From Nocardia wallacei (GTDB taxonomy: Bacteria; Actinomycetota; Actinomycetes; Mycobacteriales; Mycobacteriaceae): a stretch of 64,000 bases of DNA. Each line of letters begins with the position of its first letter. Position 1 is the first letter of the stretch. Of this stretch, positions 1 to 8,102 are shown piece after piece. The notes under the pieces were generated by a model. The model did not search any database, had not been told where the DNA came from, and saw nothing but the letters and a program-made list of their open reading frames with translations. The stretch is taken from assembly GCF_014466955.1 (NCBI RefSeq), contig NZ_AP023396.1:1798001-1862000 (forward strand), in the 5' to 3' direction. A program made the position numbers and the translations under genes.

Positions 1-303
1 ATCACCGCCGAGATCGGCCGTCGCAATCCCTCGATCAGCACCGTGCTGCTCGACTGGGCACCCTACGGCGGGCTCGGCGTCGCCGGATTCCGCGACCACG
101 ACGGCAACAACATTCGCGACCACGAACTCGACCTCGACATCAGTTTCTACGCCAGCGATATCCGCGCCGCCGACAGCAACAATGCACTGACCCAGCCACC
201 ACACGAGCAGGGGCTATTCCGTCTCGACCTGCACGACACCATTCCCGCCGCCGATGAACGAGAAGAAGGAAACAACCGCGATGATCACACCCCGCGTCGG
301 TGA
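1..303 (+). CDS. Hypothetical protein, 3' part only
   Basis: The frame is open from the first base of the window, so the start codon lies outside and only the last 100 codons are seen. The polypeptide is hydrophilic and rich in Asp and His (DHDGNN, LDLDISFY), with no membrane segment. I do not recognise a family. Its stop overlaps the next gene by 23 bases, which suggests the two are translated together. Position next to a DUF4314 gene and a conjugation module suggests a cargo or maintenance gene of the same element. Confidence 0.5.
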   Translation: MTAEIGRRNPSISTVLLDWAPYGGLGVAGFRDHDGNNIRDHELDLDISFYASDIRAADSNNALTQPPHEQGLFRLDLHDTIPAADEREEGNNRDDHTPRR

Positions 304-565
304 CCGCGTTCGTATCACCGGGCTCATGCCCGACGATCCCGCGCCGCTGGAAATCGGAACAATCGGAACGGTGACACGGATCCCCAGTTCATGCCCCGGC
401 CAGATCTTTGTCGACTGGGACAACGGGAGATCACTGATCCTGCTCGAATCCGACCCGTTCGAGATCCTTCCGACGCACTCGCCGCCACAACCTGGCGATC
501 GAGGGGCCGCTTTACCCGGCCCGGCTGCCGCCGACACCAGGAGCAGCAGACGCGGGCCATATTGA
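281..565 (+). CDS. DUF4314 family small protein
   Basis: A 94-residue protein. Residues 3-60 follow the DUF4314 pattern: RVRITGLMPDDPAPLE, then GTIGTVTRI, then FVDWDNGRSLILL and DPFEIL, a small beta-rich fold common on actinobacterial and Gram-positive mobile elements. Its molecular function is unknown. The ATG at 281 is preferred over the upstream ATG at 254 because GAAGAAGGAAA lies just before it and the domain starts a few residues in. The Pro/Ala/Arg-rich tail after residue 65 is not part of the domain. The gene overlaps the preceding one and ends just before a strong hairpin. Confidence 0.7.
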   Translation: MITPRVGDRVRITGLMPDDPAPLEIGTIGTVTRIPSSCPGQIFVDWDNGRSLILLESDPFEILPTHSPPQPGDRGAALPGPAAADTRSSRRGPY

Positions 566-588
566 CCCGCGCGGAATGCAGCACCGCT

Positions 589-627
589 GATGCCCTGGGG
601 CCGCCATACCAGCGGCCCCAGGGCATC
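589..627. terminator. Hairpin terminator, 16-bp perfect stem
   Basis: GATGCCCTGGGGCCGC (589-604) and its exact reverse complement (612-627) enclose a 7-nt loop. It lies between the plus-strand DUF4314 gene and the converging minus-strand gene at 767, so it can serve both. There is no clear T-run, as is usual for GC-rich actinobacterial terminators. Confidence 0.75.
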
Positions 628-766
628 GTCAGCGCCCTGTTCAGCTGTCTGCGTTCGGGTGTCCCACCACGCGCCTGGCGACCGGCTGGCCCAAATCAAC
701 TGGGGCACCCACCCCGCCGCCGGGTATGACACCGGCGAACCTGTCATCGAAGGGCCCGACTGGCGA

Positions 767-1720
767 TCACCAATAGTCCGCGCCACGTCGCCACGGCGGC
801 ACGGGTACCGTCCAGCTCCCGGACTTGTCCTTTTCCCTTTCTCGCCGGAGTTCGTCGCGCTCGCGGCGAACCTGTTCGGTGATGTCGTAGATCACATCGA
901 GGTCCGCGGTCGTGCCGCCCATCACCTCGATACCGACCATGCCGTCTTCGACCTCGTAGTCGAAGTAGACGATCTCCTCGGCAGCGTGCCGGGGGCACCC
1001 GGGGACGGTGACGATAACCTCGTCATCGAAGATCCGGACGCGCACCCGGACCTCACCGCCACCACATGGTGAGTACCCCCAGCCCAGGCGACGGGAACGG
1101 TCCGAGCCGAGCAGGCACCCGCGATTGTGGACGGCTTCAGCCGTCATGGACAGCACGGCAGCCGAGTCCAGGGCGGAATCGAGCAGGTCGCTCAGCCGCT
1201 CCCCGGTGATTCGATCCAGCCCTCGCAGCTTGACATCCACTCCGTAGTAGGCGGCGGCAACGGTCCTCCACTCGACACAGCGGATCTCGGCGTCGGCACG
1301 CACGCGCTTCAGGTCGTCGAGTACCTGCGAGACCTTCGTGCGGAATTCCTCGTTCAACTCGCTTTGGCTCAGTGTGTCTCGCTGCCAGTAGGGCACGACC
1401 ACGGTCGTCGGCGTCAACTTGGCGGACTGAAGTGCGTGGACCTTCGGCAACAGCACATCAGCTGCGGCGAGGACATCCTCGCAGGTGGGATCCGCCAGGC
1501 CGTCAGGCCCCAGCTGTTCGGCATCGGCACGGCGCCAATACTTCCCGGTCCCGTCGACGCTGATCTTCAACGGACGCAGCCGTGAGTTCCTCTCGGCCTG
1601 CTCGCGTGCCTGCGCGGCCTGCTTTTCGCCGCGTCGGAGAGCTTCGGCATATTGCACGCCGTCCTCGGCTGCGATCCTGCGAGCGCGACGGCGCCGCCGC
1701 GCACTGCTGTTCTTCGGCAT
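767..1720 (-). CDS. Hypothetical protein with basic N-terminus and charged C-terminal helix
   Basis: About 317 residues if translation starts at the ATG at 1720 (MPKNSSARRRRRARR); an ATG four codons upstream at 1732 is an equal alternative. Residues 1-55 are strongly basic and helical with long runs of Arg, Lys, Glu and Ala, as in DNA-binding or coiled-coil segments. The C-terminus has a second charged helix (ITEQVRRERDELRRER). The middle is mixed alpha/beta. No membrane segment or catalytic motif was recognised. It sits alone on the minus strand, between the hairpin at 589-627 and the cutinase terminator. Function unknown. Confidence 0.55.
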   Translation of the reverse strand: MPKNSSARRRRRARRIAAEDGVQYAEALRRGEKQAAQAREQAERNSRLRPLKISVDGTGKYWRRADAEQLGPDGLADPTCEDVLAAADVLLPKVHALQSAKLTPTTVVVPYWQRDTLSQSELNEEFRTKVSQVLDDLKRVRADAEIRCVEWRTVAAAYYGVDVKLRGLDRITGERLSDLLDSALDSAAVLSMTAEAVHNRGCLLGSDRSRRLGWGYSPCGGGEVRVRVRIFDDEVIVTVPGCPRHAAEEIVYFDYEVEDGMVGIEVMGGTTADLDVIYDITEQVRRERDELRREREKDKSGSWTVPVPPWRRGADYW

Positions 1721-1965
1721 GTTCTCGTCCATTCCCGGCAGAGGCGCCCACGCCACCCTGCCTGCAACGAACAAGCATGCGAACAGGGGAAGTGTGAACG
1801 CGGGCCCCGGGAAGGACCTTGGCCATCAACGTCACCGAACCGGCGTGGGCGAGGCAACTCAGGCGAGAACGAGGAGCGCGTGCGCGGCCTGTCACTCCGC
1901 AGGAGAGCTTATCCTCTCGCGTGCTCGTCGAGAACCAACTTCGCCGAGACCACCATCCACGAGCA

Positions 1966-1989
1966 GGGGCCCGGCGTCTGCCGGGCCCC
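1966..1989 (-). terminator. Hairpin terminator downstream of the cutinase gene
   Basis: GGGGCCCGGC (1966-1975) pairs perfectly with GCCGGGCCCC (1980-1989) around a 4-nt loop. It lies 41 bases past the stop of the minus-strand cutinase gene. Confidence 0.7.
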
Positions 1990-2029
1990 AAGCTGGCCGC
2001 CCTGTGAGGGTCCGGCCGGATTCATAGGT

Positions 2030-3481
2030 TCACTTGCTGTTGTCGATGCTGCTGGCGAGCGAGTCGAGAACGTCCTGGACGCCGGGGCCGTAACCGGTTT
2101 GGTGTACTCCCGAGGTGTAGAACTCGGCCGCGTCGCTGCCTTGGCGGACAAGGTCGGCCATGTCGGACAGGGCAGCGCTGGTCGCGGGGTCGGTGCGGGC
2201 GGTGAGGTCGGCGACCAGACCGGTGAGCTGGCTGGCTCCGTCTCCGACGAGCGCCGAGGCCGCGGTGGCGGCGAGGTCGGCGGCTACCGGGACGAGTCCG
2301 GTCAGTTCGAGGCCGGCGCCGACGGGATCGCCGAGGGCGAGTTTGTCGACGGCGCGCCAGGCGACTTCTTGGGCGAGACCGATGTCGGTGGCGACGCGGC
2401 CGAGGTCGACTCGGCCGATGATGCCGACGACTTGGGCGGCTACGGCGGTCCAGCCGCTGGGGTCGGCGGCTGCGGCCATCGAGAGTGCACGTGCGACGAG
2501 GCGTAGGTCGACCTGGTCGGCGATGCGAACCAGCGGGCTGAACAGGTTGTTGAGTTCGCCGCTGATGCGGTGGGTGCCGCCGATGTCTCCGGCCAGCACG
2601 GTGGGCGGCAGGCGCAGCACGTTGTCGCCGATAGCGGGCAAGTTCGCGGCGAACTCGGCGAGACCGCCGAGCACGAGGATGACCTGCCGTGTCACCGAGG
2701 AGGGATCGAGCACACCGGTCGAAGACGAAGTGGTGGTGGTGTCGTCGAGGAGGGAGGAGTTGCCGGTGAACGCGCGGCCGACAGCGGCAAGTCCGGGCGA
2801 TTCTTCCGGCGAGGTGGCGCAGTAGAGGTCGCCGGCGGCGCAGACGGTGCGTACTCGGTTGGCGAGGCTGCCGAAGTTGTCGCGGGGGCCGGCGATCCCT
2901 TGCCCGTCGACCGGTTGTCCGAGCTGCGGTGTGCTCGGGTCACGGTTCGGGTCGGACAACAAACCAACGGCGAGCACTCGCGAGGCCGGAATCGGATCTT
3001 GGCTGCGGCCGATGGTGGAGGTGACGTCGCCGACGACATCGGCACCCTGTGAGTACCCGGCCATGACGACCTGAGTGGTCGGACACAGCCCCGCCAGCAG
3101 CCCGGACAGAGCTTGTACTCCACCGGATTCCGACTGCTGGTACGGGGCGGGGGCAGCGGCATAGGCCAGGGACCGTACGTCGATGTCGTTGCCGTAGCGG
3201 GCGCGCAGCCCGTCACCGATCGGTGCCAGCATGCCCACCGATCGGGTGGGGTCAGCGCCCGGATTGGTTTCGCCGGTGCCGGGCACCAGGACCGCCGTCC
3301 ATCGGGGGCATGCCGCGCTGCCAGGTTCTGCGGTGGCAACTCCGGTCGCGACGGTGGTGACGGCGGTGGCGCCGACAACCACCACAGCCGCAGCCGCTAC
3401 CGCACGCGCGGCGAACCGAGGGGCTGTTGCACGGTTGCGGCGGGCGGGCGCACGCCACGGTGTGAGTCGGAGATTGAACAT
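2030..3481 (-). CDS. Secreted cutinase-family serine hydrolase with a large C-terminal insertion
   Basis: A 483-residue exported alpha/beta hydrolase. The start at 3481 (MFNLRLTPW) has GGGAG six bases upstream. A basic N-terminus, a hydrophobic helix at about residues 24-45 and an Ala-x-Ala type site (ATAEPGSA) form a signal peptide. The cutinase core follows: VLVPGTGETNP, the nucleophile elbow GYSQGAD with Ser144, and AAGDLYC with Asp218. The likely catalytic His is at about residue 460 (HQTGYGP). In ordinary cutinases the Asp and His are close together; here about 240 residues, Leu/Ala-rich and probably helical, lie between them. The family cleaves polyester and lipid esters. Next to a transfer module, a role in remodelling the mycolate envelope is possible but inferred. 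Confidence 0.8.
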   Translation of the reverse strand: MFNLRLTPWRAPARRNRATAPRFAARAVAAAAVVVVGATAVTTVATGVATAEPGSAACPRWTAVLVPGTGETNPGADPTRSVGMLAPIGDGLRARYGNDIDVRSLAYAAAPAPYQQSESGGVQALSGLLAGLCPTTQVVMAGYSQGADVVGDVTSTIGRSQDPIPASRVLAVGLLSDPNRDPSTPQLGQPVDGQGIAGPRDNFGSLANRVRTVCAAGDLYCATSPEESPGLAAVGRAFTGNSSLLDDTTTTSSSTGVLDPSSVTRQVILVLGGLAEFAANLPAIGDNVLRLPPTVLAGDIGGTHRISGELNNLFSPLVRIADQVDLRLVARALSMAAAADPSGWTAVAAQVVGIIGRVDLGRVATDIGLAQEVAWRAVDKLALGDPVGAGLELTGLVPVAADLAATAASALVGDGASQLTGLVADLTARTDPATSAALSDMADLVRQGSDAAEFYTSGVHQTGYGPGVQDVLDSLASSIDNSK

Positions 3482-3840
3482 ATGGGGCTCCCAGGGACGT
3501 CGTATTCGGTCGTGCGGGTGAGTTCTCTCGCCGCACTGGGAACTCCGGGATTTCAGGGGTCTTTTGGACACAACGGGTCAGCAAAGCCATCGAGAGGAAC
3601 GGACGGGGCGAACGGAAGACGCCCTTCAGCGGGTCTGACGGTGGGTATGCGACTCAAAGGGGTGTTCGGATGCGTTGCCCGGCGAATCAGGATGGTCAGG
3701 GTCGGCGCGCAGAACCCACCGAATCTGCGCCAGGCGGTTGTCGTTCGCGCGCCACAGGAGACGGGGCGATGGGGATCGGGGACGCGCGTTCGCGACGGCT
3801 GGGCGGGCATCGACGGGCGTACGTCCTGGAAATGGCGAGA
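3482..3840. other. Intergenic, no gene recognised
   Basis: Upstream region of the cutinase gene. The open frames here on both strands are basic, low-complexity GC-rich shadows without a convincing ribosome binding site. The cutinase promoter presumably lies here, but I see no clear -35/-10 pair. Confidence 0.5.
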
Positions 3841-3890
3841 GCGGGAGTAGGGCGGTTGCCCTTTGACAGGGTGGCCGCTCTACTCCCGCC
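3841..3890 (-). terminator. Long imperfect hairpin terminator
   Basis: GCGGGAGTAGGGCGG at 3841 pairs with CCGCTCTACTCCCGC ending at 3889, with one mismatch, and the stem continues imperfectly through GTTGCCC/GGGTGG around a short TTTGACA loop. It lies just past the stop of the minus-strand gene at 3909. Confidence 0.7.
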
Positions 3891-3908
3891 GGGTCCGGGT
3901 GGTTCGGT

Positions 3909-4577
3909 TCAGGACTGGGAGGACGGTGCGAGTGCGAACTTCTTGGGGCGCGTGGTGGTCATCTCCGCGACCCCGGAGTCGGTGAGCCGTACGAGGGCAT
4001 TGTGGACTGCGCCCGAGGACCGACCACCGAGCGCCTTGCCGATCTGGTGCGGGGTGAACTCCTGGCCCGGGTGGTCACGCAGGTGATCCTCGACCAGCCC
4101 CCGCAGTGCACCGGGAGCGAGTTTGTCCGGATGCGGCGACCCTTCGCCGGTATGACCGGCTGGTCCCGCATCATCGGTGTCGGTGTCGGTGGCCGGTTCG
4201 TCCGAAGTTGTGGCGTTGTCAACGATTTCGTCGATGTTCGGCGGGGGCGGGGTGGAGTCATCGAGATGCGAGGCGTCGGTCTCCGGTGTGCGGGGCTGAG
4301 TTTCAGCATCGTCAGGGGCTTCGCCGTCGCCGGAGGTGTCGGTGTCGGGTTCGGTGGTGGGCGCGATGCTCCAGCGGGCGGCGGCGTGGGGGTTGGTCTC
4401 GTCGGTGTGGCGGGAGATGCTGCCGTCGGCGGCCCACATGTTGAGGAGCTTGCGGGTCTTCGACTGACTGATTCCTGCGGCGGTCGCCAGTTCGGCGGCG
4501 GGTTTGGGGTCAGCGCTGATGACCGCCCACAGGGCGTCTTCGACGGCGGTGCGGGCAGATTCTGTCGTGGTGGACAT
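3909..4577 (-). CDS. DNA-binding protein with two winged-helix domains and an acidic linker
   Basis: 222 residues. Residues 5-65 form a winged-helix domain (AVISADPKPAAELATAAGIS, SKTRKLLNMWAADGSI). Residues 70-150 are an acidic Asp/Glu/Pro/Thr linker. Residues 155-215 form a second winged helix (FTPHQIGKALGGRSSGAVHNAL, RLTDSGVAEM). Such dimer-in-one proteins are usually regulators or plasmid maintenance factors. The ATG at 4577 has AGGAG six bases upstream. It is transcribed alone, with a terminator behind it and a 545-base gap in front, and may regulate the neighbouring transfer genes. That role is inferred; the domain reading is firm. Confidence 0.7.
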   Translation of the reverse strand: MSTTTESARTAVEDALWAVISADPKPAAELATAAGISQSKTRKLLNMWAADGSISRHTDETNPHAAARWSIAPTTEPDTDTSGDGEAPDDAETQPRTPETDASHLDDSTPPPPNIDEIVDNATTSDEPATDTDTDDAGPAGHTGEGSPHPDKLAPGALRGLVEDHLRDHPGQEFTPHQIGKALGGRSSGAVHNALVRLTDSGVAEMTTTRPKKFALAPSSQS

Positions 4578-5123
4578 GACATTCTCCTGGGAAATGGTGG
4601 CTGGTGGTGTGTTTCGTCATGTCCCGGCCGGGACGGCACCCCGGGAATTCGGATTCGTGGGGCGCCGGTCTCCATGGACGCTCGATACGGGGTGAATTGT
4701 CAAGCGGAATCGGGAACGAAGCGGTCATATCGGCGGTATGTCACTGAAATGGCCGTGACTGTCTGCATGGGAATTGATTCCGTTTCGGTGTGGTCTTGAC
4801 AAACCCGGGTCTATCGAGCGTCGATGGTCGTGGAAACCCGTGGTTCGGCAATCCTGCCGATGAATGGGTGACCACCCCGGCCGGGTCGCCAATCACGATT
4901 CCCTCGATCGAACTCCGGAGAAGCCGCATGCCCACTGACCACGACAATCGCGAAACCAGCTGAGTCGCAGCATCTTCTCAAGTCGGGCTCGGGAACGACC
5001 GTTCCTGGCGAAGCTGACTGGCCCCGGCGTGGGCAGCGCAGATCATGTGCGCGATGTCGGCGGAGGGGCCCTCGTGAAATCACTCGCTACGCACAACTTT
5101 TCGGAACAGTTTGGAGACTTCTC
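4578..5123. other. Long intergenic region between divergent genes
   Basis: Control region between the minus-strand winged-helix gene and the plus-strand RAMA gene. It is visibly less GC-rich than the surrounding genes. A TTGACA hexamer at 4796-4801 could be a -35 element, but no good -10 lies at the right distance. No convincing gene is present. Confidence 0.45.
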
Positions 5124-5972
5124 ATGGATAACACCGTTCTCACTGCAAGATTGGACGAGTCCTACACCGTCATCGGCACCAGTGAATGCGTCCACCGCAT
5201 CCGGGAAGTTACTTTCCAGGTGACTTGTGTGGATGATTGCATCCATAGCGAGGGCAGAATCTGCACCGAGTGTGCGCCGTCGTGGCAGCTGGATTATGAA
5301 TTCGACGAGCCGTTCCCGTTCGAGCGTGTGGCCCGGGTGACCGTCCGCGATCTGCTCGACGCGGGACACGTGCGTGTCGGCGATCGATTGGCCAGTCCCG
5401 ACAGCGAGGTCACGGCGGTGATCACGGGCTGCGGTGGCTTGATGCTGCCCGACGGCCGCATCTTCACCAATCCTTCCGCCGCTGCCAACGCCGTCGGTGG
5501 TAACCGAAACGAGTAGCCCGCAGACGTGACCCGCGCGGCTCGCTTCCCTCGCGTGGGCCGCGCGGGTCACGTGCGTCGCGGCATGCATATGCGCCCGGCG
5601 CGAGCGGTGGATATCGCCCCTTCTGTGCCGCGATGCTCGGTGCTCTGCATGGCGGTTGGGTGTGCCGGGCCTATATGCCGTTGCCGCAGCATCCAGTGGT
5701 TGGCCCTCGTCCGGATGAACGTCTTCGCGGGCACCGTTTTCAGGTTCTGGGATTGTCGGGATGTTCGTGATCCCAGGGAAGGGGTTCGGCGAACAGGTGC
5801 TGGGATTTCCACAGGGGGGGGCGCATTCGGCGCAGATGGTGTCTTGGTGCTGGCATCGGCGGGGGTCGGCGATGGGGATCTCGACTTCGTCGATGTGGTG
5901 CACGAGTTCGGTGCCGCCGGGCGGGATGTGGGCGAAGTCCGCCAGCGCGGTGACGGTGGCCGGTAGAGTCAT
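5043..5972 (-). CDS. Hypothetical protein sharing the Cys/His motif of the RAMA protein; 3' end uncertain
   Basis: The start at 5972 (MTLPATVTALADFAH) is well marked by AGGAGG. Residues 20-55 (LVHHIDEVEIPI, CQHQDTICAECAPPC) align with the N-terminal motif of the converging RAMA protein (CVHRIREVTFQV, CIHSEGRICTECAP), so the two N-termini look related. After about residue 60 the sequence becomes low-complexity, and the open frame runs through the terminator at 5525-5571 and antisense to the RAMA gene as far as 5043. The real protein probably ends before 5572. Either a frameshift has removed the natural stop or only the first 60-130 residues matter. Function unknown. Confidence 0.4.
   Translation of the reverse strand: MTLPATVTALADFAHIPPGGTELVHHIDEVEIPIADPRRCQHQDTICAECAPPCGNPSTCSPNPFPGITNIPTIPEPENGAREDVHPDEGQPLDAAATAYRPGTPNRHAEHRASRHRRGDIHRSRRAHMHAATHVTRAAHAREASRAGHVCGLLVSVTTDGVGSGGRIGEDAAVGQHQATAARDHRRDLAVGTGQSIADTHVSRVEQIADGHPGHTLERERLVEFIIQLPRRRTLGADSALAMDAIIHTSHLESNFPDAVDAFTGADDGVGLVQSCSENGVIHEKSPNCSEKLCVASDFTRAPPPTSRT
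5124..5516 (+). CDS. RAMA-domain protein with N-terminal Cys/His motif
   Basis: 130 residues. Residues 70-125 match the RAMA pattern (VTVRDLLDAGHVRVGDRL, then LPDGRIFTNPSAAANAVGG), a small beta domain associated with restriction and modification systems and thought to sense modified bases. Residues 20-52 hold a compact Cys/His cluster (CVHRIREV, CVDDCIH, ICTECAP) that could bind a metal. Nearly the same cluster opens the converging gene that starts at 5972. The ATG at 5124 follows GGAG. A hairpin lies eight bases past the stop. An orphan DNA methyltransferase 13 kb away (18559-19512) could provide the modified DNA, but that link is speculative. Confidence 0.6.
   Translation: MDNTVLTARLDESYTVIGTSECVHRIREVTFQVTCVDDCIHSEGRICTECAPSWQLDYEFDEPFPFERVARVTVRDLLDAGHVRVGDRLASPDSEVTAVITGCGGLMLPDGRIFTNPSAAANAVGGNRNE
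5525..5571. terminator. Bidirectional hairpin terminator, 15-bp perfect stem
   Basis: CGTGACCCGCGCGGC (5525-5539) and its exact reverse complement (5557-5571) around a 17-nt loop. It lies directly after the RAMA gene and between it and the converging gene from 5972. Confidence 0.75.
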
Positions 5973-6021
5973 GGGGAAGCCTCCTGTCGAGATGTGACGG
6001 CTCGCTCTCGGACCGATCGGT

Positions 6022-7035
6022 CTAGAGCTGCGGTGCCGGACCGGCAGCGGGCGGCGCGAGGTCGGCGGGGCGAGTGGCCTTGTAGTAGTCATCGCCGCGC
6101 CAGCGGTATTCCGAGATTTGAACAGGCTCGTTGAAGGTCGGCGCGTGCAGCATCTTCCCGGCGCCCAGGTAGATGCTGACGTGGTGCACGTCGGCGTCGG
6201 TGCCGTAGAAGAGGAGATCACCGGGCAGGAGTTGGTCCTCGGGGATAGAGGGCCCGGTGTGGACTTGGTCGTAGGTGGTGCGTGGGATGGCGATGCCGGC
6301 GCGGGCGTAGGCGGCTTGGGTGAGGCCGGAGCAATCCCAGCCGCCGGAGACCTCGGGGCCGTTGCCGCCCCAGACGTAGGGTTGCCCGAGTTGCTGGCAG
6401 GCGAACGAGATCGCTGTCGCGGCAGCGGGACTCGCGGCCCGTAGGTCGGCGCAGTCACCGCTGCCGGGCGGTGGTGCGGTGGCGTGCGTGGAGTAGCGGT
6501 CGGCCTGGGCGAGAACGTCGCGGACGTACCAGTCGGCGTGGTTATAGGCGAAGATCGCCGCGTAGAGATCGCCCGGCGCGCCGGAATCACACAGGTAATG
6601 GGCGGCTGCGTGGACGGCGTCGTGCGGGTTGTATCGCGACGGAGGTGTCGCCCCGCCAGCGGGCAGCGGATGCCGGGCGACGACGGAGTCGAAGGTGGGG
6701 GCCAGGAACTGCATCGGTCCACCGGCTCCGGCGAAGTTCTCCCCGGCGGCGACGCCGGGCAAAGTGGAGCGGCCGTGGTCGGTTTCGATCTTGCCGATCG
6801 CGGCGAGTACCGACCAATCCAAGCCCGGACACGAGCCGGCGCCTTGCTGATACAGCACCAGCATCTCCGGCGGGATATCGGTCAGGGCCTCGGTACTCGG
6901 CGCAGTGGCCGCGCCCGGTGCCGGAGCCGGGGTGGGAGCATGGTCGTAGACGGCGACGGTGGCGACGACCGCGGCGATCACGACCGTGCAGAACACGACC
7001 GCGGCCGAACCGACACCGAGTGCTTTGGCGAACAT
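6022..7035 (-). CDS. Lytic transglycosylase-NlpC/P60 bifunctional wall hydrolase (VirB1-like)
   Basis: 337 residues. An N-terminal membrane anchor or signal (residues 8-30) is followed by a Pro/Ala linker and a lysozyme-like domain (GLDWSVLAAIGKIETDHGRS with the probable catalytic Glu, GPMQFLAPTF, FAYNHADWYV). The C-terminal NlpC/P60 domain carries Cys in WDCSGLTQAAY and His in VHHVSIYLG. Together these cut glycan strands and stem peptides, opening the wall for the transfer channel. The start at 7035 follows GGAGG and overlaps the upstream stop by one base (TGATG). It is the last gene of the transfer operon. Confidence 0.85.
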   Translation of the reverse strand: MFAKALGVGSAAVVFCTVVIAAVVATVAVYDHAPTPAPAPGAATAPSTEALTDIPPEMLVLYQQGAGSCPGLDWSVLAAIGKIETDHGRSTLPGVAAGENFAGAGGPMQFLAPTFDSVVARHPLPAGGATPPSRYNPHDAVHAAAHYLCDSGAPGDLYAAIFAYNHADWYVRDVLAQADRYSTHATAPPPGSGDCADLRAASPAAATAISFACQQLGQPYVWGGNGPEVSGGWDCSGLTQAAYARAGIAIPRTTYDQVHTGPSIPEDQLLPGDLLFYGTDADVHHVSIYLGAGKMLHAPTFNEPVQISEYRWRGDDYYKATRPADLAPPAAGPAPQL

Positions 7036-8039
7036 CACGAACCTCCGGTCTCGCAGGGCGGCATCGGTGACGGCGGGTCGAGGACCGCCGGCCCACTGGT
7101 CGTGGTCGGCGCGGAGTACTGCGGGATGCTCGCCGGGGGCGGGGTGAGATGCGGCCACGAGGCGGGGAGCTGGTGCAGCGCCAGTCGTTCGCCGCCGTGA
7201 CCATCGAGGGACAGCCAGACACGGTCGGCGGGGCTCGGATGTTCTGCGGTGGGATCGAGAAGATCGGCAGCGGCGGTTGCGACCGGCACCGCGCCGGGGT
7301 CGGGCAGCGTTTGCCACGTCTCGAGGAGGGCACGGCGGGCGGTGGTTTCGCGTCCGGTGGTCGGCACCCACAGCAGAACGGGAGTGACGATGCCCGTGGA
7401 GCGGGCGAGTTCGGCGTAGCCGGCGAGCTTGCCGGCCACCGAGGAGAGGGTGATGGTGCCGAGGTCGAATTCGAGGAAGAAGTCCAGGGTCGCCCCGGTG
7501 TGGGTGTAGCGGCCGTAGGCGTCGGGGCGGACGAGATCACCCCAGAGCCCTCGGCTGCGGCCTTCCGACCACCACGCCAGCACCCGCCCGTGGCCGGGAG
7601 TTGTGACGAGGGCGGTGAACCATTGGTTGACGCCGACGGTGTGTGCGAGGTGCAGGCTGTGGGCGATAGCGAGGGCGCGCTCGTGGCGGTAACGCAGCTC
7701 ACGGACCTCGATACCGGCTTCGGCGGCGACCACCGCGGCGCCGGCGGGAGCCAGGACCCAGTGCCCCGGGGCGGTGCCTCGCGCACGGAGGGGCCGGAAC
7801 CGGTCGACGACCCGATACCTGTGCAACAGGGTGAGGCGGCGACGGGCTTTGATGATGGTGGGGAAGGCCAACTCGGCGAGCTGGGTGGTAGTCAGGACGC
7901 GATGCTCGAGCAGCATCCGCAGAATCCACCGATCCCTGCCGGTGAGCCGCACAGCCAGACCGGCGTGGCCGATCGCCGACGGTGCCCGGGTTGGTCGGGG
8001 TGCTCGCAGATCCCTCTGCCTATCCGGGTGATTGATCAT
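7035..8039 (-). CDS. Replication-relaxation family protein
   Basis: 334 residues matching the actinobacterial replication-relaxation family. An N-terminal winged helix (LTGRDRWILRMLLEHRVLTTTQLAELAF, then RRRLTLLHRYRVVDRFRP) is followed by a conserved region with HSLHLAHTVGVNQWF, LRPD-like 'LVRPDA', FFLEFDLGT and KLAGYAELAR. Members sit in conjugative and plasmid loci and are thought to help replication or DNA relaxation; the mechanism is not established. It lies in the transfer operon, 63 bases after the coupling protein, and its stop overlaps the next start. In the absence of a recognisable relaxase this DNA-binding protein is a candidate for part of that role. Confidence 0.75.
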   Translation of the reverse strand: MINHPDRQRDLRAPRPTRAPSAIGHAGLAVRLTGRDRWILRMLLEHRVLTTTQLAELAFPTIIKARRRLTLLHRYRVVDRFRPLRARGTAPGHWVLAPAGAAVVAAEAGIEVRELRYRHERALAIAHSLHLAHTVGVNQWFTALVTTPGHGRVLAWWSEGRSRGLWGDLVRPDAYGRYTHTGATLDFFLEFDLGTITLSSVAGKLAGYAELARSTGIVTPVLLWVPTTGRETTARRALLETWQTLPDPGAVPVATAAADLLDPTAEHPSPADRVWLSLDGHGGERLALHQLPASWPHLTPPPASIPQYSAPTTTSGPAVLDPPSPMPPCETGGS

Positions 8040-8102
8040 CGCAGCAACCTCCGAGAGTTGAATTACCTTGCTAGACAGGTGAATCCGTGTGGACTCACTG
8101 GG

